Positions 9,901-18,732 are shown, counted from the first letter of the stretch. The stretch is DNA of 59,961 bases from an uncultured Bacteroidaceae bacterium (GCA_944320785.1 CALUIR010000016.1:1-59961); one strand, 5' to 3'. Program-made: numbers and translations. Notes: generated by a model from the letters alone, not told the origin.

Positions 9901-10024
9901 TGTCTCCGGCCAGAATCTGCTGACGGTCAAGAGCAAAAGCCTGACTTGCCCGGATCCTGAGAACCCGGATTGGAACTACCCGTTGGCAACGTCCGTTGCG
10001 TTTGGTTTGCAAATAGGTTTTTAA
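6911..10024 (+). CDS. susC: SusC/RagA-type TonB-dependent receptor, fructan locus
   Basis: Outer-membrane importer of the SusC class, predicted to take up fructo-oligosaccharides with the SusD lipoprotein encoded 8 bases downstream. Signal peptide MKKFLVLTFLLMSGSLFLHAQ, carboxypeptidase-like domain (about residues 25-95, NGTITDLDGNFTLRV), the SusC hallmark LDEVVVTGY near residue 98, a plug with VRIRGIGSFNSSQDPLYVIDGVP, then the barrel ending in VAFGLQIGF. Length of 1037 residues is typical. It opens a run of six same-strand genes that match the known Bacteroides fructan locus (BT1754-BT1765 region of B. thetaiotaomicron) in content, which gives the substrate. Expression is probably driven by the regulator at 15909 through the repeat at 6809-6847. 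Confidence 0.95.
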   Translation: MKKFLVLTFLLMSGSLFLHAQEQASGNVVSKSDGQPVIGATVVEASNPSNGTITDLDGNFTLRVPEGASLSISYIGYKTVVAAASLGMRIVMEEENELLDEVVVTGYSTQRKADLTGSVAVVSTESLKTASDADPMRALQGKVPGMTITANGSPSGTGTVRIRGIGSFNSSQDPLYVIDGVPTNMSLNSLNANDIESMQVLKDAASASIYGSRASNGVIIITTKKGKKGDKVKVDFSTNLSASFYTSQSLMKVSNAAQYATAMVQAALNDGMDPAAYARNYGLTLTAAHGTPITAWNPATGQYVNYTVNGYYDGFINQKQTMRYSDTDWLDEISQTGFSQNYDLSLSHATDKHSTMFSLGYKKNKGILKYTDFQNISARMNASYNIGKHVTVGENFTMTYSSQVDCAPMENALKMPSVVPVYEVDGKTFAGPVGSMSDRQNPLRESYHNKDNALNYWRLFGNAYVDVKPVKGLVLRSSFGIDYYTSFINSKTHTFHSDRVGNDVARTTLSQSNQMNWTWSNTANYSFTVADEHDITILAGAELSKQSNIDFSAISEGYALETNDYMWPNAATGSMRNTGAQYGYRLASFFGKVDYNYNDFILASFTIREDGSSRFGKGNRWGTFPAATLGIRLSSLMDKDWMDDWKLRLSWGETGNQAIDNNAQFALYTVDYGLDRVTSTAYDLNLQYSGIFPSGYRATQLANPDLRWESATQYNIGMDFTLLDSSLYGSIDGYIKDVKDMLVNPAYLGAMGEGGATWMNGPSLRNWGMEFAVGYRRNLACGLGMDINANIDFFRNKVTYLPSTTTGSYAHTAKENLVESGQPYGSMTGYVVEGLFQTQEEADASGQRNARMGGLKYADLDHNGIINQDDETWIYNPVPAFSYGLNIALNYKNFDLSMFWQGVCNKDVYNNQKFQTDFWAVTDPGSNKGVRVLDAWNTNNTGSTIPRLSTNNNADEGHASTYFVENGSYLKLRNLQIGYTLPEAFLSKLKMTNARVYVSGQNLLTVKSKSLTCPDPENPDWNYPLATSVAFGLQIGF

Positions 10025-10032
10025 TAATATAA

Positions 10033-11829
10033 ATGATTAGAACAATGAAGAAAATATATATATTCCTGACAACCTTGGTGATGGGATTGTCGTTGACGAA
10101 CTGCGAAGATTTCTTGGATTATCACCCGACGGCTGTTGTCGGCGAGGAAGAAGCATTTTCCGATCCGGAGAAGATGGTGAACGCCGCTTATTCGATGCTG
10201 GGCGATTGCTGGTACACTTATCCGTTCAATTTGTGGCCTTATGGGGACCTGACTTCCGATGACTGCTTGAAAGGCGGTTCAGGAACCGGCGACACGAATT
10301 ACCATGCCTTTGACATTTGGTCCACGGTGACCCCTTCCATGCCCGACCACATGGATGAACTATGGTATCGTCTGTATTGTGCCATCTCCCGTTGCAATCG
10401 TGCCTTGATTGCCTTGAGCCGCAATGGCGAGAGCGTGCTGGGTGCGGATTTGGCCGAGCAACGTGTGGCCGAAGTCAAGTTCTTGCGCGCTCATTTCTAT
10501 TTTAAGTTAATCACAGTGTTCCGCCAAGTGCCGTGGATTGACGAGGTGGTTTATGAGGACAATGCGCAGGAAAGGACCAGCAATGTCCAGTTCACTTACG
10601 AGGAATTGATGGGAAAGGTGATTGCCGATTTTGAGAAAGCTTACAACGTTTTGCCGGTAAAAGCCCCCGGAACAGATGCCCGTGCCAACAAGATTGCAGC
10701 GGCAGCTTACCTTGCGAAGTGCTACCTGACGCTTGCATGGGGCAATGGTTATGAGTCCGGCACTGGCGTGGACCACATCAACAAAGCGTATATGCAGAAG
10801 GTTGTGGACTATACGGACGACGTGCTTCATTCAGAATATGGTTATTTGGAAGACTTTGGCGACATCTTCTTGCCCGAATGCAAGAACAGCAAGGAATCGG
10901 TGTTTGCCGTGCAGACTTCCAATTACGAAGACGACAATACCACGTATGGCCGTGCCAATTGGTCGGTTGTGCTGAACGGCTGCCCCGGCATTTGGACTTA
11001 CGGGCATGGTTTCCACCGCCCGTCGCAAAACCTTGTCAATGCCTTCAAAACCCGCAACGGCCTGCCGATGTTCGATGACTTCAACGACAAGATTGATTAC
11101 CCGGTCTATGGGCAAGTGACAGAACAGAAGTGGGATCCGCGTTTGTTCCATACGGTAGGAATGCCGACTTATCCTTATAAATATGAGGCGAATTACACCA
11201 TGAACACGACCACCACCATGCGCCAGCCCAATGATTATGGCTATTATATGTCGATGAAGGAGATGCCCCAGCGTTCCAAAGGGGAAACTTATTACGACAC
11301 TTGGGAGGCTTTTGCCACTGCCGATTATGTGTTCCGCTATACCGATGTGATGCTGATGCGTGCAGAAGCGTTGATTGAATTGGATCGTTTGCCGGAAGCA
11401 CGCACCATCATCAACGACATCCGCCAGCGTGCGGCTGATTCGGTCAATAAACACATCAGCTATGCAAAGGACCAATGCGAAATAGCCCTTTATCCGAAGA
11501 CCTATTTTCAGGACAAGGAGACCGCCCGCCAATGCTTGCGGTGGGAGCGTCGTTTGGAGATGGCGATGGAAAACGGCCGCTACTTTGACCTGCGCCGTTG
11601 GGGCATTGCGTCCGAGACCTTGAATGCATACTTTGCTTCCGAGCAGAACGATGTATATACTTATACGCAAGTGGATGAGGAAACAGGGGAGACCAAAGTG
11701 GTGGAACAAACTTATGGCGGCTACTACAAAGACGCACATTATACGCCTGAAAAGAATGAATTCTTCCCCATTCCTTACAACCAGATGTATTACATCCCAG
11801 GACTTTACAAGCAAAACAAGAACTATTAA
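10033..11829 (+). CDS. susD: SusD/RagB-type glycan-binding lipoprotein
   Basis: Surface lipoprotein that would cap the SusC barrel and bind fructans. The N-terminus has a signal ending in a lipobox (LSLTNC), followed by EDFLDYHPTAVVGEEEAFSD, a typical SusD opening. TPR-like helices follow (for example AEVKFLRAHFYFKLI, a SusD signature), and the C-terminus has FFPIPYNQMY, the common SusD ending. The 598-residue length is within the family range. The ATG at 10033 was kept; an ATG at 10045 (MKKIYIF) is equally plausible and makes a more usual signal peptide. It lies 8 bases after susC and 14 before the GH32 gene, so the three are surely cotranscribed. Substrate is inferred from neighbours. Confidence 0.95.
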   Translation: MIRTMKKIYIFLTTLVMGLSLTNCEDFLDYHPTAVVGEEEAFSDPEKMVNAAYSMLGDCWYTYPFNLWPYGDLTSDDCLKGGSGTGDTNYHAFDIWSTVTPSMPDHMDELWYRLYCAISRCNRALIALSRNGESVLGADLAEQRVAEVKFLRAHFYFKLITVFRQVPWIDEVVYEDNAQERTSNVQFTYEELMGKVIADFEKAYNVLPVKAPGTDARANKIAAAAYLAKCYLTLAWGNGYESGTGVDHINKAYMQKVVDYTDDVLHSEYGYLEDFGDIFLPECKNSKESVFAVQTSNYEDDNTTYGRANWSVVLNGCPGIWTYGHGFHRPSQNLVNAFKTRNGLPMFDDFNDKIDYPVYGQVTEQKWDPRLFHTVGMPTYPYKYEANYTMNTTTTMRQPNDYGYYMSMKEMPQRSKGETYYDTWEAFATADYVFRYTDVMLMRAEALIELDRLPEARTIINDIRQRAADSVNKHISYAKDQCEIALYPKTYFQDKETARQCLRWERRLEMAMENGRYFDLRRWGIASETLNAYFASEQNDVYTYTQVDEETGETKVVEQTYGGYYKDAHYTPEKNEFFPIPYNQMYYIPGLYKQNKNY

Positions 11830-11843
11830 AACATAAAGCATCC

Positions 11844-13652
11844 ATGAAAAACAATCTGATTTTATTATTGAGGACAGCCTGTGCGGGCTTGTTTATTAGC
11901 CTTGCTTCCGCAATGCAGGCCGAACCGTCTTTGTCCGTGCGCCATTTGGTGAATGAGCAAAGCATCATACGGATAGAAAACGCGAGGAAATACCTCCTTT
12001 TGCCCATACAGGACAATGCGCCGGAGGTGAAAATATATTTGATTGCCGGCAACCGGCGGATGGGAGAAGGCATCAATGCCCGCCTGTCACGCGAACGAGT
12101 GGACTATTATGTTCCGTTCAGCCTTTCGGCCTACGAGGGGAAAGATGTGGCCATCGACATACAAGGGATACCATCATCTGCCGCTTGCTGGAAGAAAATC
12201 AAGTTGGCCGACACCTTTGACACGGCCAACCGTGAAGCGTTCCGCCCGGTTTATCATCACACGCCTGTCTATGGTTGGATGAACGATCCGAACGGCATGT
12301 TTTACAAGGACGGCGTATATCATCTCTATTTCCAGCACAACCCGTATGGCTCCACTTGGGGCAACTTGAGTTGGGGACATTCCACAAGCACCGACCTCGT
12401 GAACTGGACGTTTGAGGGCGATGCCATCACGCCTGATGCATGGGGGATGATATTCAGCGGTTCGTCTGTGGTGGACTATGGCAACACCGCAGGGTTTGGT
12501 GAAGGCGCGGTGGTGGCTTTCTACACTTCGGCCAAGCCCAGCCCTTGGGGGGATGTGCAGACGCAAAGCATGGCCTACAGCCTTGACAACGGGAGAACGT
12601 TCATCAAATACGAAGGGAATCCCATCCTGACTTCTGACAAGCGTGACTTCCGCGACCCGAAAGTGTTTTGGTACGAGCCGGGCAAGCATTGGGTCATGAT
12701 TCTTGCAGGAGGGCAGGAGATGGACATTTATTCTTCAGGCAACCTGAAAGAATGGAAATACGAAAGCAGCTTCGGTGCCAAGCAAGGCGCACATGGCGGC
12801 GTGTGGGAATGTCCTGATTTGATAGAATTGCCGGTGGAAGGCACGGATGAAAAGAAATGGGTGCTGATATGCAACATCAATCCCGGAGGACCGTTCGGGG
12901 GCAACGCCGCGCAATATTTTGTGGGAACCTTCAATGGGAAGAAGTTTGTCAACGAGTCGCCCACGCAGACCAAGTGGATGGATTGGGGGAAAGACCATTA
13001 CGCCACTGTCACTTGGAACAATGCCCCCGATGGCCGTTGCATGGCCATCGGGTGGATGAGCAACTGGCAATATCAAGCGGTGCTTCCCATCATGCAGTAC
13101 CGGGGTTCAAACACCATCGTCCGCGACTTGGGCTTATACAGGAAAGATGGCGATTTGTTCTTGCGTTGCGTGCCTTCTCCTGAAATAGAGGCCGCCCGGA
13201 CGGCTGAAATCACCATCCCGTCCTTTAAAGTGAGCGATGCTTGCACGATTGAAAAACTGTTGGACGAGAACGATGGCGCTTACGAGATAGAGATGGAGAT
13301 TAAAAATGCAGGCGCTTCCAAGATGGTGTTCAGTTTGTTGAACGAGAAAGGAGAGAAACTGTACATGTATTACGATGCCATGCAAGAACAGTTCGTCATG
13401 GACAGGAGCGAAAGTGGCAACGCGGATTTCAGTGCCAGTTTCCCGGCAGTCACCGTGGCTCCCGTGAGCGATGTGGGCTACGTCAAGTTGCGGTTGTTTG
13501 TGGACCGCTCCAGCATTGAGGTGTTTGGCGATGACGGGGAGTTCGTGATGACCAATCAAGTGTTCCCTTCTGTTCCCTACAACAGCATGTCGTTCGAGTC
13601 CATACGCGGGCATTACACTGTGAAGTCAATGAAAATCTATAAAATCAAATAA
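11844..13652 (+). CDS. GH32 fructan beta-fructosidase, exported
   Basis: Glycoside hydrolase family 32 enzyme releasing fructose from levan, inulin or sucrose-type chains. The three family signatures are present: WMNDPNG with nucleophile D148, FRDPK with D271 (transition-state stabiliser) and ECPDL with acid/base E322. A C-terminal beta-sandwich (about 470-600, with DRSSIEVFGDDGEFV) is normal for GH32. About 115 residues between the signal and the catalytic five-blade propeller form an extra N-terminal domain seen in Bacteroidota GH32 proteins. The signal peptide (cleavage near SAMQA-EP) looks like type I, suggesting periplasmic action; a cysteine at position 13 is preceded by an arginine and is a poor lipobox. 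Exo action is inferred; no endo-levanase or endo-inulinase is encoded nearby. Confidence 0.92.
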   Translation: MKNNLILLLRTACAGLFISLASAMQAEPSLSVRHLVNEQSIIRIENARKYLLLPIQDNAPEVKIYLIAGNRRMGEGINARLSRERVDYYVPFSLSAYEGKDVAIDIQGIPSSAACWKKIKLADTFDTANREAFRPVYHHTPVYGWMNDPNGMFYKDGVYHLYFQHNPYGSTWGNLSWGHSTSTDLVNWTFEGDAITPDAWGMIFSGSSVVDYGNTAGFGEGAVVAFYTSAKPSPWGDVQTQSMAYSLDNGRTFIKYEGNPILTSDKRDFRDPKVFWYEPGKHWVMILAGGQEMDIYSSGNLKEWKYESSFGAKQGAHGGVWECPDLIELPVEGTDEKKWVLICNINPGGPFGGNAAQYFVGTFNGKKFVNESPTQTKWMDWGKDHYATVTWNNAPDGRCMAIGWMSNWQYQAVLPIMQYRGSNTIVRDLGLYRKDGDLFLRCVPSPEIEAARTAEITIPSFKVSDACTIEKLLDENDGAYEIEMEIKNAGASKMVFSLLNEKGEKLYMYYDAMQEQFVMDRSESGNADFSASFPAVTVAPVSDVGYVKLRLFVDRSSIEVFGDDGEFVMTNQVFPSVPYNSMSFESIRGHYTVKSMKIYKIK

Positions 13653-13679
13653 GAACATCACCTTTTAAAACGTTAATAT

Positions 13680-14840
13680 ATGACAGGCAGTACCATTAAA
13701 TATGCCAAGCTGGTTCCCATCATGCTCTGCTTTTTTGCAATGGGCTTTGTGGACTTGGTAGGCATTGCATCCAATTATGTGAAGGCTGATTTAGGTCTCA
13801 GCGATTCAGAAGCCAACATCTTCCCGTCGTTGGTGTTTTTCTGGTTCCTTATTTTTTCTGTTCCCACCGGCGTGTTGATGAACAAGATTGGCCGTAGGAA
13901 AACCGTCTTGTTGAGTTTGGCCGTGACCATTGCTTCGTTGCTCATCCCGGTGTTTGGCGACAGCTACGGCATCATGCTTTGTTCCTTCTCCCTTCTGGGC
14001 ATCGGGAATGCATTGATGCAGACCTCGTTGAACCCCTTGCTGAGCAACGTCATTTCGGGCAACAAGCTGGCCAGCACGCTTACTTTCGGGCAATTCGTGA
14101 AAGCCATCGCTTCATTCCTTGCGCCTTATATTGCCATGTGGGGGGCATTGCAGTCCATACCTACGTTTGGTTTGGGCTGGCGGGTGCTTTTCCCCATTTA
14201 CATGATTGTGGCCGTTTTTGCCATTTTGCTTTTGGCTTCCACGCCGATAGAGGAGGAACAGCCCGACCGTGCCTCAGGCTTTGCAGATTGTTTGCGGTTG
14301 TTGGGCAAGCCTTTTATTCTGTTTTCCTTCCTTGGCATCATGTGCCATGTCGGGATTGATGTAGGCACCAACACCACAGCACCGAAAATCCTGATGGAAC
14401 GCATCGGCATGACTTTGGCTGATGCCGGGTTTGCCACCAGCCTTTATTTCATCTTCCGCACTTTGGGTTGCCTTTCGGGTACGTTCATTTTGCAGGCCAT
14501 GCGTGCCAAGACATTCTTCCTGATAAGCGTTTTGTGCATGTTGGCGGCTATGGCCGGGCTGTTTGCTTTCCATTCACAAGGTATGGTTTATGCCTGCATT
14601 GCGCTCATCGGCTTTGGCAATTCAAATGTGTTTTCCATCATTTTTTCGCAGGCTTTGTTTGCGCAGCCCGGCAAGAAAAACGAAGTGTCTGGCCTGATGA
14701 TCATGGGTTTGTTTGGCGGCACGGTGTTTCCCTTGCTGATGGGTTTCGCCAGCGATGCGGTAGGCCAGTGCGGTGCCGTGGCTGTCATGACAGTCGGCGT
14801 GGTTTATTTGTTGTTTTACAGTTTGAAGATTAAGCATTGA
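13680..14840 (+). CDS. MFS sugar transporter, probably fructose
   Basis: Inner-membrane major facilitator of 386 residues with about twelve hydrophobic helices and the MFS loop motif after helix 2 (GVLMNKIGRRK). It resembles fucose/glucose-permease-type carriers common in Bacteroidota. It sits between the GH32 gene (27 bases upstream) and the fructokinase, and the same order occurs in the fructan locus of B. thetaiotaomicron, so fructose is the likely cargo, probably by proton symport. The substrate is inferred from context only. The next gene's frame can be read from within this gene's last codons, but its true ATG lies 11 bases after the stop. Confidence 0.88.
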   Translation: MTGSTIKYAKLVPIMLCFFAMGFVDLVGIASNYVKADLGLSDSEANIFPSLVFFWFLIFSVPTGVLMNKIGRRKTVLLSLAVTIASLLIPVFGDSYGIMLCSFSLLGIGNALMQTSLNPLLSNVISGNKLASTLTFGQFVKAIASFLAPYIAMWGALQSIPTFGLGWRVLFPIYMIVAVFAILLLASTPIEEEQPDRASGFADCLRLLGKPFILFSFLGIMCHVGIDVGTNTTAPKILMERIGMTLADAGFATSLYFIFRTLGCLSGTFILQAMRAKTFFLISVLCMLAAMAGLFAFHSQGMVYACIALIGFGNSNVFSIIFSQALFAQPGKKNEVSGLMIMGLFGGTVFPLLMGFASDAVGQCGAVAVMTVGVVYLLFYSLKIKH

Positions 14841-14851
14841 ATTTTAATATC

Positions 14852-15751
14852 ATGAATAAGAATATTGTAGTAGGAATGGGCGAAGCATTGTGGGACATGC
14901 TTCCCGAAGGAAAGAAGATTGGGGGCGCTCCTGCCAACTTTGCATACCATATTTCGCAGTTCGGGATAGGCAGTTGCGTGGTCAGTGCCGTAGGAGAAGA
15001 TGAATTAGGGACGGAAATATTGAAAAATTTTTCAGAGAAAAAGTTGAATAGCCTGATTGAAACCGTGCCTTATCCCACAGGAACCGTGCAAGTGAGTTTG
15101 GACGCGAATGGCGTCCCCTGTTATGACATTCGCGAAGGGGTGGCTTGGGACAACATTCCCTACACGCCGGCCTTGAAGGATTTGGCGCGGCGGACGCAAG
15201 CTGTTTGTTTCGGCTCGTTGGCGCAGCGCAGCATCGTTTCCCGCGAAACGATCAACCGTTTTGTCGATGACATCCCGGAAGTGAACGGCGCGTTGAAGAT
15301 ATTCGACATCAATTTGCGCCAAGGCTTCTACACGAAAGACATTCTTTGCACGTCTTTCCGAAAATGCAACGTGTTGAAGATAAACGATGAAGAATTGGTT
15401 ACGGTGAGCCGCATGTTCGGCTATCCCGGCATCGACCTGCAGGACAAGTGCTGGATTCTTTTGGCGAAATACAACTTGAAGATGTTGATATTGACTTGCG
15501 GGGTCAATGGCAGTTATGTGTTCACGCCGGGGAATGTTTCATTTGTGGAAACGCCCAAAGTGGAGGTGGCCGACACCGTGGGTGCGGGCGATTCCTTTAC
15601 GGCGGCCTTTGTGGCTTCCATCCTGAAAGGCAAATCTGTTGGCGAAGCGCACAAATTGGCGGTGGAAGTTTCGGCATACGTTTGCACGCAGAACGGGGCG
15701 ATGCCTGTATTGCCGGATGATCTGCGGCGCAAGGTGGAAGCAAACGATTGA
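14852..15751 (+). CDS. PfkB-family fructokinase
   Basis: Cytosolic sugar kinase of the ribokinase/PfkB family, predicted to phosphorylate fructose brought in by the neighbouring MFS carrier. The N-terminal region has GEALWDMLPEGKKIGGAPANFA, cut here in two parts: GEALWDMLPEGKK with substrate residues, and GGAPANFAYH, the family's sugar-binding glycine pair. The C-terminal signature DTVGAGDSFTAAF contains the catalytic aspartate (in GAGD) and anion hole. Length is 299 residues, usual for the family. A TTG start at 14837 is possible on paper but the ATG at 14852 places the conserved VGMGEALWD at the N-terminus. Last structural gene of the transporter operon; a terminator follows at 15773. Confidence 0.92.
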   Translation: MNKNIVVGMGEALWDMLPEGKKIGGAPANFAYHISQFGIGSCVVSAVGEDELGTEILKNFSEKKLNSLIETVPYPTGTVQVSLDANGVPCYDIREGVAWDNIPYTPALKDLARRTQAVCFGSLAQRSIVSRETINRFVDDIPEVNGALKIFDINLRQGFYTKDILCTSFRKCNVLKINDEELVTVSRMFGYPGIDLQDKCWILLAKYNLKMLILTCGVNGSYVFTPGNVSFVETPKVEVADTVGAGDSFTAAFVASILKGKSVGEAHKLAVEVSAYVCTQNGAMPVLPDDLRRKVEAND

Positions 15752-15772
15752 TGGAAAGGATTCAATGGAAAG

Positions 15773-15817
15773 GCCGGTGTGCAGCATTCTTTGCAGGCAG
15801 GCACATCGGCTTTTTTT
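15773..15817 (+). terminator. Terminator after fructokinase
   Basis: GCCGGTGTGC (15773-15782) pairs with GCACATCGGC (15801-15810), one G-U pair, followed by seven T. It separates the transport/catabolic operon from the regulator gene, which has its own promoter. Confidence 0.8.
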
Positions 15818-15858
15818 GCAATCCTTTTGATGGTTGTTGGGATATTTTTTGTATCAGG

Positions 15859-15889
15859 TTTGCCGGTTGCCATTTTTATATTAGTTTTG
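15859..15889 (+). promoter_or_regulatory. Promoter of the hybrid regulator gene
   Basis: TTTG (15859-15862), 19 bases, then TAGTTTTG (15882-15889): a near-ideal Bacteroidota promoter, suggesting the sensor is made constitutively. Transcription would begin near 15896, which favours translation from the ATG at 15909 over that at 15900. Confidence 0.75.
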
Positions 15890-15908
15890 TGGTTAAACAA
15901 TGAGTACG

Positions 15909-18644
15909 ATGAAAAACACAATGCTTTTGTTCGTGTGCTTGATGCTGTTCTTTGCCTGTTCGCGTGAGGAGGCAACGTATCGCATCGGCGTGTCGCAATG
16001 CAGCGATGATGAGTGGCGCGAGCAGATGAACAAGGAAATATGCCGGGAAGCTTTGTTTTATCCTGGGACGGAAATTGAAATTCGTGCGGCGAAGGACAAT
16101 AGCAAGCGGCAGGTGGCAGACATCAGGCATTTTGTGGATGCAAAGGTAGATTTGCTCATCATTTCCCCGAACGAGGCCGATGTGGTAGCTCCGGCCATTG
16201 AAGAAGCGTTCGACAAAGGAATCCCGGTGGTTCTTGTGGACCGCAAGATTCATTCGGGCAAATACACGGCTTACATTGGTGCAGACAATTACGACATAGG
16301 CCGCAGGGCGGGAAGTTATATTGCCGACCGCCTTCATGGCAAGGGGCAAGTGGTGGAAATCACCGGCCTTGCCGGTTCCACGCCTGCGGTGGAAAGAAGC
16401 CGGGGCATGCGGGATGCCTTGTCGTTGGTACCCGGCATTGCGGTCATTTCATCGGTAGATGCCGGTTGGTTCCACGATGCGGCAGAGCATGTGTTTGACA
16501 GCATCCTGTCCTGCCATCGGCAGATCGACTTGGTGTTTGCCCAAAACGACCGCATGGCCATTGGGGCTTATCATGCGGCGGCCAGGCATCATTGCGAAAA
16601 AGACATTCTGTTTGTAGGGGTAGATGCAATGTCCGGGAAAGGCTTTGGCTTGGAGGATGTGGCCGATGGCAAGTTGGAAGCATCGTTCATTTACCCGACG
16701 GGCGGCGACTGCGTGATGCAAGTGGCGATGGCTATTTTGCAGGGCAAGCCTTATGAACGCGAAACCCGTTTGTCCACGGCATTGGTGGACCGTTCCAATG
16801 TGCGCATCATGCGGATGCAGCGAAGCCACATTGCCGACTTGGACAAAAAGATAGAGTTCCTTCACGGGAAGCTCGATGTTTATCTTTTGCGCTATTCTTC
16901 CCAGCGGGTGCTTCTGTTTGCCTGCATCATTATATTGGTCCTGTTGGCTGTCTTGTTGTTTTTTGCTGTGCGTGCCTTTTGGGCGAGGGTGCGGATGAAT
17001 GCCGTGCTGTCCGGGCAAAAGCAGGAATTGGAGCAGCAACGCGACCGGCTGGTGGACTTGTCCCGTCAGTTGGATGAGGCCACACGTGCCAAACTGTCTT
17101 TCTTCACGGCTGTCTCTCATGATTTCCGCACGCCGCTTGCTTTGATAGCCGATCCTGTGGACCAGTTGGTTCACAACAAGAAGTTGGACGAGGCGGAACG
17201 CCGGTCTTTGTTGGACATCATCCAGAAAAACGTGAAAGTGTTGTTGCGGTTGGTGCATCAGGTGCTGGATTTCCGCAAATACGAGAGCGGGAGGTTGGAG
17301 ATGCATTGCAGCGCGTTCGACGTTGCGGCGAAATTGCAGGAATGGTGCGAAGCATTCCGTGCGCTGGCTTTCCAGAAGCATATCCGTTTTCATTTGGACA
17401 TAGCGGATGCCCCGGACGGTTGCCGGATGGTGGCAGACGAGGAAAAGATGGAACGCATTGTTTATAACCTGTTGTCGAACTCCTTTAAGTTTACCCGTGA
17501 GAATGGGGCGGTGTCCTTGTCTTTGTCCTGTTGTGAGCGTGAGGGGAAGCCTTTCCTCCATCTGAGTGTTTCAGACACCGGGGTCGGCATTTCAAAGGAA
17601 GACTTGCAGCATGTGTTCGATGAGTTTTATCAGGGCAGCGTCCATTTCACTGGGTCGGGCTTGGGCTTGGCTTTGGTGAAAGCCTTTGTGAAGATGCATC
17701 ATGGGACAATTTCAGTGGAAAGCGAGGTGGGGCGTGGCACCACTTTCTCGGTAGTGTTGCCGATGACGCAGGAAGTGGCGCACGAAACCGTGCCGGAAAA
17801 GAGCCAGAAGTTGCGCAACTTGGAAGAAGGAGCGCTCATATCCGCAGGCCAGGAGTCGGCGGATGTCCTGCAAAGGCGAAAGCACGGTTCGCGGGACAGA
17901 AGCGTGCTGGTCATCGACGACAACAAGGACATCCGCGATTATTTGTGCATGTCGTTGGGCAAGGAGTATGCGGTGTTGGAAGCCTCCAATGGCATGGAGG
18001 GCGTGAAGATGGCCATGAAATACCTGCCTGATGCCGTTATTTGCGATGTGATGATGCCGGTGATGGATGGCATGGCGTGTTGCCGCCGCCTGAAGTCTGA
18101 GAAACAGACGGCGCATATTCCCGTCATCATGTTGACGGCTTACGACCGGGAAGAAGAAAAGGTGAAGGCATATGAATGTGGGGCCGATTCTTATTTGTCG
18201 AAGCCTTTTAGCATGCAGTTGTTGCTGGCGCGTTTGGATAATTTGATAGGAAAGGAACAGTCGCAAGGCAGTGCGGGAAGTTTGAAGATGGCAGGCCAGT
18301 CGGTGAAAGAATCATTGGAAGGAGCGGACAAAGATTTCATGGACCGGTTGTACAAGTTGGTTGACAACAACATTTTGGTTAGCGTGGAAGAATTGGGGCA
18401 ACAGATTGGTTTGAGCCGCGTGCAGCTCTTTCGGAAAGTGAAAAAGCTGACGGGGCATTCCCCCAATGAATGGCTGCGCATCATCCGTTTGGAGCGGGCG
18501 GCCTTCCTGCTTGCTTCTACGGATAAGACGATTTCCGAGGTGTCTTATAGCGTGGGCTTTGCTTCTTCGTCCTATTTCGCGAAATGCTACAAGGAATATT
18601 TTGGCGAGAATCCGGTGGATTTTCTTAAGAGGAAACCGCAGTGA
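15909..18644 (+). CDS. Hybrid two-component regulator (fructose-sensing type)
   Basis: One-protein sensor, kinase and transcription activator. From the N-terminus: signal/anchor; periplasmic-binding-protein-like sensor (about residues 22-310, LacI/ribose-binding type, with ISPNEADVVAPAIEEAF and VFAQNDRMAIGAY); transmembrane helix (about 333-355); histidine kinase with SHDFRTPLALI (phospho-His about 404), N box NLLSNSFKFT, DTGVGIS and GSGLGLALVKAF; receiver with VICDVMMPVMDG (Asp about 713); and a C-terminal AraC-type helix-turn-helix (about 800-910). The PBP-type sensor is the one found in BT1754, the fructose sensor of B. thetaiotaomicron, unlike the propeller sensors of most HTCS. Most likely it binds fructose and activates the susC promoter. 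Oddity: the first helix ends in LFFACSREE, which resembles a lipobox. Confidence 0.93.
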   Translation: MKNTMLLFVCLMLFFACSREEATYRIGVSQCSDDEWREQMNKEICREALFYPGTEIEIRAAKDNSKRQVADIRHFVDAKVDLLIISPNEADVVAPAIEEAFDKGIPVVLVDRKIHSGKYTAYIGADNYDIGRRAGSYIADRLHGKGQVVEITGLAGSTPAVERSRGMRDALSLVPGIAVISSVDAGWFHDAAEHVFDSILSCHRQIDLVFAQNDRMAIGAYHAAARHHCEKDILFVGVDAMSGKGFGLEDVADGKLEASFIYPTGGDCVMQVAMAILQGKPYERETRLSTALVDRSNVRIMRMQRSHIADLDKKIEFLHGKLDVYLLRYSSQRVLLFACIIILVLLAVLLFFAVRAFWARVRMNAVLSGQKQELEQQRDRLVDLSRQLDEATRAKLSFFTAVSHDFRTPLALIADPVDQLVHNKKLDEAERRSLLDIIQKNVKVLLRLVHQVLDFRKYESGRLEMHCSAFDVAAKLQEWCEAFRALAFQKHIRFHLDIADAPDGCRMVADEEKMERIVYNLLSNSFKFTRENGAVSLSLSCCEREGKPFLHLSVSDTGVGISKEDLQHVFDEFYQGSVHFTGSGLGLALVKAFVKMHHGTISVESEVGRGTTFSVVLPMTQEVAHETVPEKSQKLRNLEEGALISAGQESADVLQRRKHGSRDRSVLVIDDNKDIRDYLCMSLGKEYAVLEASNGMEGVKMAMKYLPDAVICDVMMPVMDGMACCRRLKSEKQTAHIPVIMLTAYDREEEKVKAYECGADSYLSKPFSMQLLLARLDNLIGKEQSQGSAGSLKMAGQSVKESLEGADKDFMDRLYKLVDNNILVSVEELGQQIGLSRVQLFRKVKKLTGHSPNEWLRIIRLERAAFLLASTDKTISEVSYSVGFASSSYFAKCYKEYFGENPVDFLKRKPQ

Positions 18645-18701
18645 TGCTTGGCTTTCCGCAGAAAATAGCTTGCTTTTTTCGCATGTTCCGCTGATAATGC
18701 C

Positions 18702-18709
18702 TACCTTTG
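18702..18709 (+). promoter_or_regulatory. -7 element before the Wzi-like gene
   Basis: TACCTTTG, 24 bases before the ATG at 18733. No well-placed -33 TTTG is visible. Confidence 0.5.
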
Positions 18710-18732
18710 CCCGGAATTAATTCGCCGGATGT

